Part shown: positions 52,102 through 60,400 of the stretch, piece by piece
How the letters are laid out: every line of letters begins with the position of its first letter
Position numbering within the stretch: position 1 is the stretch's first letter
Assembly: GCA_963676095.1 (NCBI GenBank)
Contig: OY781040.1
Location: forward strand, 1,488,001 to 1,552,000
DNA from: G963676095 sp963676095
Lineage (GTDB): Bacteria; Bacteroidota; Bacteroidia; Bacteroidales; Prolixibacteraceae
Direction of reading: 5' to 3'
Length of the DNA: 64,000 nucleotides
The notes under the pieces: model-generated
Database searches by the model: none
Seen by the model: only the letters and a program-made list of their open reading frames with translations
What the model was told of the DNA's origin: nothing
Program-made: the position numbers and the translations under genes

Positions 52102-53040
52102 ATGAATTTACCACACAAAACCATCAGCTTAATTTACGGCATTGCTATTGCTTTTTGTCTCCTGCCGTTTGTTTCTCCGGCCATAGCCCTTTTTACAGGC
52201 ATAGCCCTGTCGCTAACCGGGATCAGACATGAAAATGTATCCAGGCTGACATCGTTTGTTTTACAGGCAGCAATCGTTTTAATGGGTTTCGGGATGAACC
52301 TTTCCCAGGTGATAAAAGCGTCGCAATCGGGGTTTATGCTGACAGCCCTGTCTGTAATGCTCACGATCACGGCAGGACTTCTGCTGGGCAGACTATTCGG
52401 GGTGGAAAAAAAGATCAGTATGCTTATTGCCTCAGGAACGGCAATTTGCGGAGGAAGCGCTATAGCCGCCATAGCACCGGTCATTAAAGCAAAAAATTAC
52501 CAGATTTCATTTTCACTGATCGTCATTTTCATTCTGAATGCAGTAGCCCTGTTAATTTTCCCGTTAATCGGTCATTACTTTCATCTGAGCCAGGAAACGT
52601 TTGGGTTCTGGTCGGCAATAGCCATCCATGATACCAGTTCTGTTGTAGGAGCAGGAGCTTCATACGGCCCCAAGGCGCTGGAAGTAGCCACAACGGTAAA
52701 GCTAACCCGTGCCCTTTGGATTATCCCTCTTTCTGTGGCTATCGCTCTTTTTAACAGGGATGACAAAAAAGGTAAGATTAAAATTCCATGGTTCATCGGG
52801 TTGTTTGTTCTAGCTATCATTTTTGCACACTTAGTCCCCCAGTGGAATTTAACCTTCGGGCACCTGAGCTGGCTCGGGAAAAAAGGGATGGTTATTGCGT
52901 TATTCCTTATCGGATCGAATATCTCGGTAGCGGAAGCCAGACAGGCCGGTCTAAAAAGTTTTCTGCTCGGTATTTCTCTGTGGATCTTTATCGGAGTACT
53001 TTCGTTCGTTGCCCTGAACTCTCATATTCTTGGGATATAA
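52102..53040 (+). CDS. YeiH/UPF0324 family membrane protein (putative sulfur-anion exporter)
   Basis: 312 residues from the ATG at 52102 (MNLPHKTISLIYGIAIA). About ten membrane helices are visible. Family motifs: GIRHENVSRLTSFVLQAAIV, LIASGTAICGGSAIAAIAPV, AIAIHDTSSVVGAGASYGP and VKLTRALWIIPL. This is the YeiH (PSE) family, usually annotated as a putative sulfate exporter and seen beside LysR regulators. The LysR gene is directly upstream and the CoA-disulfide reductase fusion 445 bp downstream, supporting a sulfur-linked role. The transported ion is not established. Confidence 0.93.
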   Translation: MNLPHKTISLIYGIAIAFCLLPFVSPAIALFTGIALSLTGIRHENVSRLTSFVLQAAIVLMGFGMNLSQVIKASQSGFMLTALSVMLTITAGLLLGRLFGVEKKISMLIASGTAICGGSAIAAIAPVIKAKNYQISFSLIVIFILNAVALLIFPLIGHYFHLSQETFGFWSAIAIHDTSSVVGAGASYGPKALEVATTVKLTRALWIIPLSVAIALFNRDDKKGKIKIPWFIGLFVLAIIFAHLVPQWNLTFGHLSWLGKKGMVIALFLIGSNISVAEARQAGLKSFLLGISLWIFIGVLSFVALNSHILGI

Positions 53041-53125
53041 CAACAGGAATGAGCCCCTCCTTCTTACTCGAAAACATTACGGGTTAAAAAGGAATCATAA
53101 ACAAAATTACCAAGGATTATTGAAA

Positions 53126-53207
53126 TCCGATGCGCATCAGAATATATTCTGATGCGCATCGGAACGTTCTTTTTCCCTTATAACTTTTTTGTCTGATGCG
53201 CATCAGA
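53126..53207. repeat. Phased array of three GATGCGCATC palindromes
   Basis: Copies start at 53129, 53151 and 53195, so the spacings are exactly 22 and 44 bp, multiples of two helical turns. The first two lie in a perfect 38-bp palindrome (53126-53163), whose left half is TCCGATGCGCATCAGAATA. The third is in TCTGATGCGCATCAGA (53192-53207). The outer bases read TGAT-N4-ATCA, like Crp/Fnr-family half-site geometry. Most likely an operator array for the downstream redox fusion gene. Confidence 0.75.
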
Positions 53208-53414
53208 TTTCAGTATCTCCCGCGAAACAGATCAAAAACAAAGGTGAATAACTGATCAGTTATACGGACAAACGCATACGATATTGATTAGCTGCGTACC
53301 ATACAATACTGATAAGGATAAAATTGATGCAGTCTCTTTTCTCCTAATAATAAGAATTTCTTATTTCCTCCCCGGAGATCGTACGCCAGTTACGAACAGC
53401 GATCTATTTATTCA

Positions 53415-53422
53415 TATATTTG
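53415..53422 (+). promoter_or_regulatory. Candidate -7 box of the CoA-disulfide reductase fusion
   Basis: TATATTTG, 62 bp before the ATG at 53485. The -33 position lacks TTG, which fits a promoter that needs an activator. Confidence 0.5.
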
Positions 53423-53484
53423 CATATGTATTTAATGAAGATTTTATATAAATCAAAACAAACTATCCTTATTTATTTTTAGAC

Positions 53485-55965
53485 ATGGCAAAATATCTGA
53501 TAATAGGCGGAGTTGCCGGTGGGGCCACTACCGCTGCACGCTTAAGAAGGCTTGATGAAAAAGCAGAGATCATTATGTTCGAACGGGGGCAGCACATTTC
53601 GTATGCCAACTGCGGGCTTCCGTATTATATCGGGGACACGATCAAAGATAGGGAAAAGCTTCTGGTGCAAACTCCTGAAAGTTTTCATGCCCGGATGAAT
53701 ATCGATGTCCGTGTACTTCAGGAAGTGACCGGCATAAACAGGGATGCAAAAACGGTAAGTATCCTGAAACACAGTAACGGTGAAACCTACACGGAAAATT
53801 ATGACAAACTTGTGGTTTCTCCGGGAGCAGAGCCGGTTAAACCGCCAATAAAGGGGATCAACGATCCTTCGATCTTCACGCTCAGGAATGTTCATGATAC
53901 GGACCTGATAAAAGCTTTTTACGATAAAAACAAACCCCGCCGTGCAGTAGTTGTGGGAGCTGGATTTATTGGGTTAGAAATGGCAGAGAACCTGCACAGG
54001 CTGGGGATCAACGTTACCATTGTAGAGATGGCAAACCAGGTAATGGCCCCGCTTGATTATGAAATGGCTGCTGAAGTCCATCAGCATCTGAAAACAAAAA
54101 AAGTGGAGTTTTACCTAAATGACGGGGTCAACGAGTTTGAACGGAACGGACAGTACCTGAGTGTTCATTTACAATCAGGAAGGACCATCGAGACAGAAAT
54201 GGTAATTTTGTCTATCGGGGTGCGCCCGGAAACACGTCTTGCCCGGGAATCAGGGCTCGAACTGGCAGAAAACGGAGGGATTAAGGTAAATGAATTTTTA
54301 CAAACAAACGATCCTGATATTTATGCACTTGGCGATGCCATCGCTTTTCCCCACCCGATCACAAAAAAGTATGTGAATACTTACCTCGCGGGACCGGCAA
54401 ACAAACAGGGACGTATAGTTGCCGACAACATTGTCCTCGGTAATGTCAAAACATACAAAGGGGCTATTGCTACAGCTATTGCCAAGGTATTCGACATCAC
54501 TGTAGCCTCGACCGGGCTCCCCGCCAAGGCATTAAAAAAAGAAGGCATTGAATTTATCTCCAATATCATCCACGGATCATCACATGCCGGATATTATCCC
54601 GGGGCCATGCCCTACACGCTGAAGATTCTTTTCCATCCGAAAACAGGTAAGCTATACGGGGCGCAGATGATCGGATACGACGGAATAGACAAGCGTATAG
54701 ACCTGGTTGCGACAGTACTGTTGAAAAACGGGACGATATACGATCTCCAGGAGATAGAACATGCATATGCCCCACCCTATTCTTCGGCAAAAGATCCTGT
54801 GAACCAGGCTGGGTTCGCCGCCGAAAATATTATTTCGGGCAGGGTAAAGATTATCAATTGGGACGAACTGGCAGAACTGCACTCGGCCAATATCTGTTTG
54901 CTGGATGTTCGTACGCCCCAGGAACACGAGCTGGGACACATCGAAGGATCTGTAAATATCGAGGTCGACCGGTTAAGGGAAAGACTGGAAGAAGTTCCAG
55001 TAGACAAAAAGATTATTGTATATTGCGGAGTGGGCCTTCGCGGCTATATTGCCTCGCGTATCCTCACCCAAAACGGGTTCGATGATGTTTATAATCTTAG
55101 CGGGGGCTATAAAACATATGAACACACAACCTGCAAACAAAGTAACGAAGACATTTTTGAATCGAGCTACATCGATAAGGACGACCATATATACAGAGGG
55201 AAACCGGCCTCTTCTGTACAGGAAATGATCAAAACGATGGAAGTTGATGCCTGTGGGCTCCAGTGCCCCGGGCCAATATTAAAGTTGAAAACAGAAACAG
55301 ATAAACTCGGTCCAGGACAACGGCTCAGGCAAAAAGCCAGCGATCCGGGTTTCATGAAAGATGTCAGGTCATGGTGTAACATGACCGGTAACAAATTAAT
55401 TTCGCTGGACAATGAGAACGGGATTATCACAGCGGTTATCGAAAAAGGAGATAACAAAGGGAAACAGGAAGGTTCTCCTGCTCAGGCTATCCCGCAAAGA
55501 AATAAAACCATGGTGGTATTCAGCGACGACATGGACAGAGCGCTGGCATCACTGGTCATTGCCAATGGCGCTGCCGCCACAGGCAGCCAGGTAACCTTAT
55601 TTTTCACATTCTGGGGACTCAACATCATCAAAAAAGAACAAAAGCCCAAGGTTACAAAAGACTTTATGGGAGCCATGTTCGGAAAGATGATGCCGGAAAA
55701 TGCAAATAAGCTAAAGCTTTCAAAAATGAATATGCTGGGGATGGGGTCGCTGATGATGAAAAAGAGGATGCTTGCTAAACACGTCGATTCTATTGAAGAT
55801 ATGATCAAAACCGCCCTCGACAATGGCGTAAGAATGATTGCCTGTCAAATGTCGATGGACGTGATGGGGGTAACCAGGGAAGAACTTATTGAAGGGGTCG
55901 AAACAGGTGGGGTGGCAACCTATCTCGAAGAGACAGAGAAGTCAAACCTAAATCTCTTCATCTAG
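53485..55965 (+). CDS. CoA-disulfide reductase - rhodanese - TusA - DsrE-like fusion
   Basis: 826 residues in four parts. (1) FAD/NAD(P)H disulfide reductase, about 1-450: FAD motif IIGGVAGGATTAARLRRL, and active Cys43 in SYANCGLPYYIGD, the single-Cys CoA-disulfide reductase/Npsr form. (2) Rhodanese, about 465-545: active loop VYCGVGLRGY, Cys514. (3) TusA, about 588-655: DACGLQCPGPILK with Cys594. (4) DsrE/DsrF-like, about 675-826: MVVFSDDMDRALASLVIANG and Cys787 in ACQMSMDVMG. All four carry their expected catalytic Cys, so one chain could reduce and relay persulfide sulfur. It is preceded by the palindrome array and lies beside a YeiH-type exporter. Substrate (CoA persulfide, polysulfide) is inference. 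Confidence 0.92.
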   Translation: MAKYLIIGGVAGGATTAARLRRLDEKAEIIMFERGQHISYANCGLPYYIGDTIKDREKLLVQTPESFHARMNIDVRVLQEVTGINRDAKTVSILKHSNGETYTENYDKLVVSPGAEPVKPPIKGINDPSIFTLRNVHDTDLIKAFYDKNKPRRAVVVGAGFIGLEMAENLHRLGINVTIVEMANQVMAPLDYEMAAEVHQHLKTKKVEFYLNDGVNEFERNGQYLSVHLQSGRTIETEMVILSIGVRPETRLARESGLELAENGGIKVNEFLQTNDPDIYALGDAIAFPHPITKKYVNTYLAGPANKQGRIVADNIVLGNVKTYKGAIATAIAKVFDITVASTGLPAKALKKEGIEFISNIIHGSSHAGYYPGAMPYTLKILFHPKTGKLYGAQMIGYDGIDKRIDLVATVLLKNGTIYDLQEIEHAYAPPYSSAKDPVNQAGFAAENIISGRVKIINWDELAELHSANICLLDVRTPQEHELGHIEGSVNIEVDRLRERLEEVPVDKKIIVYCGVGLRGYIASRILTQNGFDDVYNLSGGYKTYEHTTCKQSNEDIFESSYIDKDDHIYRGKPASSVQEMIKTMEVDACGLQCPGPILKLKTETDKLGPGQRLRQKASDPGFMKDVRSWCNMTGNKLISLDNENGIITAVIEKGDNKGKQEGSPAQAIPQRNKTMVVFSDDMDRALASLVIANGAAATGSQVTLFFTFWGLNIIKKEQKPKVTKDFMGAMFGKMMPENANKLKLSKMNMLGMGSLMMKKRMLAKHVDSIEDMIKTALDNGVRMIACQMSMDVMGVTREELIEGVETGGVATYLEETEKSNLNLFI

Positions 55966-55978
55966 AAGTTTCTTATTC

Positions 55979-56044
55979 ACCACGGATTACGCGGATATCC
56001 ACAGAAAAAAATCTGTGCAAATCGGTGTAATCTGTGGTTTTTCT
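55979..56044 (+). repeat. Long intergenic hairpin behind the fusion gene
   Basis: ACCACGGATTAC (55979-55990) pairs with GTAATCTGTGGT (56027-56038) through one wobble, with an inner CACAGA/TCTGTG helix (56000-56005 with 56012-56017), followed by TTTTTC. The sequence looks like a dispersed intergenic ATCTGTGG-type palindrome I recall from other Bacteroidota, and may double as a terminator. Confidence 0.55.
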
Positions 56045-56140
56045 TTTCTCTTCCCTGACTCGGAGATGCAGCTTTTTCCACCAATAGACAGTCATGATGA
56101 GTGTGAAATAAAATTGCCCATCCTGTCGCACTAAGGGATA

Positions 56141-56863
56141 TCAAATAAATTTCTCTCTCCGCTGAAGGTTTTGCATTCCCAAAAGGATAAAAATCACGGA
56201 TCCTACCGCCAAGAATATGCGGTTCTTTACGGTTATTCCCGCCCATATCATCTCGTTCATATTATTCGGGATATTAAATGGGTTCAGGAAAATATTCCAC
56301 ATCGTTTTTTGTACCGTATCGGAAAGGATCAGGGCAAGTACCCCTAAGATAACCATAACGACAGCCGTTCCGTTACCATTCTTAATAACCGTGGAAAACA
56401 TAAAAGCCATGCTTCCCAGGAAAAATACAGGATACATGACCTGGTACGACATCTCGACAAGGTTTACCGGAGTAAGAAATACAACACTTAAACCTCCAAA
56501 AACAAAAAGTAGCAGAAATACGATAATAAACACCAGGATCAGCCTTACCAGCCAAACCTTATAACGATAGTCCGGTATCCCGAAAAGGATCTCCAGGATG
56601 CCTGCATCCACATCGTTTTGTATCCCAAACGTCATCGGGTAAAAAACGAGCAGGATAGCCGGGAAAAGCAGGGTATCGTATACAAACTCCTCGTCCGGAA
56701 CGGTTCCGTTCCAGACACCGGTAATCGCGATAAATGCAAAAAAAGCAAATGCTGCCAGGAAAAACCAGATAAAACGTCCGGCAAAAATGATCCGGAAATT
56801 ATACCGGATCATTTTCAGTACCAGCAGAAAACCGTTTTGTATATTTTTTCTTCCAACCTTCAT
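56141..56863 (-). CDS. ABC-2-type transporter permease
   Basis: 240 residues with six hydrophobic segments (near residues 30-50, 65-85, 105-130, 140-160, 165-185 and 215-232). It has the layout of an ABC-2 permease: FIWFFLAAFAFFAFIAITG at the first helix, FGIQNDVDAGILEILFGIPD between helices 2 and 3, and YPVFFLGSMAFMFSTVIKNG later. The GILEILF loop resembles the coupling loop of ABC-2 proteins. It is the last gene of the RND/ABC operon, and the only complete ABC ATPase in that operon is fused to the RND protein at 57465, so the two very likely work together. Substrate unknown. Confidence 0.8.
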   Translation of the reverse strand: MKVGRKNIQNGFLLVLKMIRYNFRIIFAGRFIWFFLAAFAFFAFIAITGVWNGTVPDEEFVYDTLLFPAILLVFYPMTFGIQNDVDAGILEILFGIPDYRYKVWLVRLILVFIIVFLLLFVFGGLSVVFLTPVNLVEMSYQVMYPVFFLGSMAFMFSTVIKNGNGTAVVMVILGVLALILSDTVQKTMWNIFLNPFNIPNNMNEMIWAGITVKNRIFLAVGSVIFILLGMQNLQRREKFI

Positions 56864-56916
56864 CTGTAAAGAATAATAATTAACATTTAAATTCTACATA
56901 TAGGATCATATGAATC

Positions 56917-57438
56917 CTATAAAAACAATAAAACGACAGCAACAATAAAGCCTGTCCCTGTCAAAAGGATCCCCCGTCTGAACAGACTGGTGCCGGGCTT
57001 AAACATCCAGAATGAAGATATTCCCAAAAACAGTAACGAAAGCCCGAAAATTATTGAGAACCAGTGAGAGACAGATTTACTCGACGTTTTGTGCAAGCCG
57101 TTGAATTTTTCAAGGAATGAAGGAAGAGCCTTATCGGAATAGTTAACCACTCCTGTTTCTTTATTATAAGTGCCATTTTTAAAATAGAGAACGCTCCCTT
57201 CTGTCTTCAACACCTTAAAATTCCTACTGTGCAAGGCCATTCCCAGTTCCGAATCCGAAAGGTTCGGAGACAGTTCCCGTTCGATTTGCTTTTCTTTTTT
57301 GAGAAAATCGGTATCCCGGTAAATAAGAACAATCCCGCTTATAGCGTAAATAAAAATAAAACCAACCACAAGAAAACCGATATCGCGATGTAACGAACGC
57401 ATAAAGGCGTGGGAAGATTTTGCTTTTTTCATTTCCAT
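56917..57438 (-). CDS. PepSY-associated transmembrane-like protein
   Basis: 173 residues. A basic N-terminus (MEMKKAKSSHAFMRSLHRD) is followed by helix 1 (about residues 20-40, FLVVGFIFIYAISGIVLIYR), a PepSY-like periplasmic part, and two C-terminal helices (HWFSIIFGLSLLFLGISSFW and GILLTGTGFIVAVVLLFL). Conserved-looking His are at LHRD, GLHKT and VSHW. The pattern fits small PepSY-TM proteins related to iron-regulated membrane reductases, but assignment is by eye. It is the third gene of the RND/ABC operon, 26 bp after the fusion gene and 53 bp before the ABC-2 permease. Confidence 0.75.
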   Translation of the reverse strand: MEMKKAKSSHAFMRSLHRDIGFLVVGFIFIYAISGIVLIYRDTDFLKKEKQIERELSPNLSDSELGMALHSRNFKVLKTEGSVLYFKNGTYNKETGVVNYSDKALPSFLEKFNGLHKTSSKSVSHWFSIIFGLSLLFLGISSFWMFKPGTSLFRRGILLTGTGFIVAVVLLFL

Positions 57439-57464
57439 ATATACTTTTTTGACGTCTAGTCTAA

Positions 57465-60400
57465 TTACTTCAAATCTTTAATCAGGCACAGATAAGCATC
57501 CTCAAGTAAAGGGTTCGATAGTACCGCGTCTTCGGCAGGTTTACCATGAGAGAGCACACGTACACGGATATTTTCTCCGACTCGCATGTGGTGCACGACC
57601 ATCTCCTTATTGGGCATCCTGTCGAACTCAGCCGCCGGCACTTCGTATTGCCAGACCAGTTTTTCTGCAAGATGTACCATATCTGCAGGAGTACCGTGGT
57701 ATTTAACCCTTCCCCTGATAATAACAGCCAGATTATTGCATGAGCTCGATATATCCTCAATAATATGGGTCGAGAAAATCACAATCCGCTCGCGGCTCAG
57801 CTCAACCAGCAGGTTTCTAAACCGGATCCTCTCCCGGGGATCGAGGCCGGCGGTAGGTTCATCGACAACAAGAATCTTCGGAAGATGGAGCAAGATCTGG
57901 GCGATACCGATCCGTTGTTTCATCCCTCCAGAATAGGCGCCAATCTTTTCATCCCGACGATCATACATATGAACGGCACTGAGCACATATTCCAGCCTTT
58001 GCCTCCGCTCTTCGTCATCAGTAATCCCCTTAAGTATAGCCTGATATTCAAGGTAATCCCAGGCCGACATATTTTCATACATTCCGAATTCCTGCGGCAG
58101 GTAGCCAATCAGTCCCTGAAGCTCTTCTCTCTTTTGTTGAGTATCAATTCCATTAATCCATATTTTGCCATAACTCTGTCCGAGGATCCCGCAGATAATC
58201 CTCATCATTGTCGATTTACCTGCCCCGTTCGGGCCAAGCAAGCCAAACATTCCTGTGCTTATTTCCAAAGATACCCCATTCAACGCTTTAAATGGAGAAT
58301 TTCGTTTTCCGATAAGCGGAATCTGCTTTACAAAGCGATAGGTTGCCCTTCTCAAAGAACCAAAACGGCCTGTAATACGGTTTATATTGATTTTTTCTTC
58401 GTAAAGTCTCCGGGAAGTCACATAGATAACAAGGCCGAGATACCAGATTACACAGAATGCAATAATCAACCCGATATATCTGGTCTTAAGATAAAGAAAT
58501 ACTAATTCGACCAGGGGAAGGAGCCAAAACAAGAATCCGCCGGACTTTTTGCTGAACACGAAATAGGAGTTTTTCCCTGTGTCCCGGCCACGGTTTTCCA
58601 GGTAAATCACAAACGGCTTCCACATTTGTTTTGCATATAAATAGATCAAAAAGGCTAAAAAACAGTTCCAGAAGGCACGGTCGAGGTAAATAAAGGCAAA
58701 ATAAACCAGGAACCCCATCAATGGCAACTGCCATATTACCTGATCAAAATCGCGTATTGAATGATAATCCTTTTCCAGTCCTGCCCTTCTCCTGATATTA
58801 ATTCCTCCCTGCCATTCGCGGGAAAAGCGCCCCGGCCGGTCATATATTTTCACCAGGTTCCTGATGATAATATGGACGCGCTCATCTTTTCCGATCAACT
58901 TCGTCCCGGCTTTTTTAAGGCTATTCATAACAAACCATGTAATTCCCGGAACCAAAACAACGGCCAGTACAACATCGAGCATCTGCCATGCAAAAGAATC
59001 GACCTTAAAATAAACCAGTGCAAAAGCCAACCCCATCAGAACAAGTTGTAATGCCCGTAATTTCCAGTCAAGCGATCTGAACCATGCCAATGAATTTTCC
59101 AGACCTGAATACATGGTGGGGATGAAAACAAGGGTCAGCAAAGTACTCAACGTCAATCCTCCAATAACCACAATGGCAAAAGGAGCGCCGATAATACTCA
59201 CGTACTCCGCCTGTCCCATAGCCAGCGGCACCATTGCGACAATAGTTGTGATGGCGGTGATCAGGATCGGGCGTACGCGGGAAAGTCCGGCAGTCATTAA
59301 GGCCCTTGACCTGCGGAACCCTCGTTTCCGTAATATATTCGTGTAATCGATCAGAATAATCCCGTTGTTCACGACAATCCCAAGTAAAATCAGGAAACCG
59401 ATCATGGTATTCGCATTGAACAGACTGTTCCCGGTTATAATTAACCCGATCAGGGAGCCAATTGCAGCCAGGGGGATAGAAAACATCAGCACAAAAGGTA
59501 TTGCAATTGATTCGAATACCGATGCCAGGATCATAAAGATCAGGATCACGGCAGCAAAAATCAGAAAATAAAATTCACTCAGGTCCTGTTCTTCATGAAC
59601 CACTTCTGCTGCAATTCCGGAAGGGAACTGGTAACCGGCCACAAGGGCATCAATCTGGTATCTGTAAGCATCGAGGATATCGTTCGACTCCTCGGCTTCA
59701 CTTTCAAAGGTATAAGTAATCTCAATTTCCTTTTCCTGGTTAACCCTGGTTATACTTGAAAGTCCCTCCGCATATACCAACCGGGTAAAATCCTGAAGCT
59801 CGTGCCATGCATTATTGCTGTCTTCCATCCGGACTGTTTTCAAATCGTCCATAGTCCGGGAATCAGCATCATTTCCAGTACCGGAAGTGTTGTCATCGGT
59901 ATTCTGTTTGATCATGATGTCGTACTCGTCGACACCCTGACTAAACGTAACGCCAGTGGATATTTCCCCTGAAAACGAGTTCATTTCGCTGGTAATACTG
60001 CTCATTTCTATTCCCAAGTCGGTCATCAGCAACGGGTCGAACAGCATATGTACCTCAGGACTGTTGTCTGAAACGCTTAACCGGACATTACCTATAATAT
60101 CCATATCTTTCAGATAGTATTGCAGGTCCTGGGCCACACGTTGCATGACGGCAAAGTCTTCACCCTTCAGCACAATCTTCTCTTCATTCGTTCCGATACC
60201 CAAAAGTTTCTGGAAGTTGCTCATTGTACTTCCCCCGCCACGGCTACCGCCGCCTCCGCCACCACTTCCCCCCGAGCTGGTCTGTTCAAACGAAACCTCT
60301 GCAGGGCTCATATTCTTGGTCAGGTTCTTTATTTCAGCCTTAATTTCCGCGTAACTCCGGCCATTGACCTTTTCGTAATCATCGGCCAGCTTCACGGTAA

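Larger units (their letters stand above)
53041..53484. other. 444-bp intergenic region rich in palindromes
   Basis: No gene. It contains three copies of GATGCGCATC, another 16-bp palindrome ATAACTGA/TCAGTTAT at 53248-53263, and a promoter box for the downstream fusion gene. It looks like a regulated promoter region rather than spacer. Confidence 0.7.
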
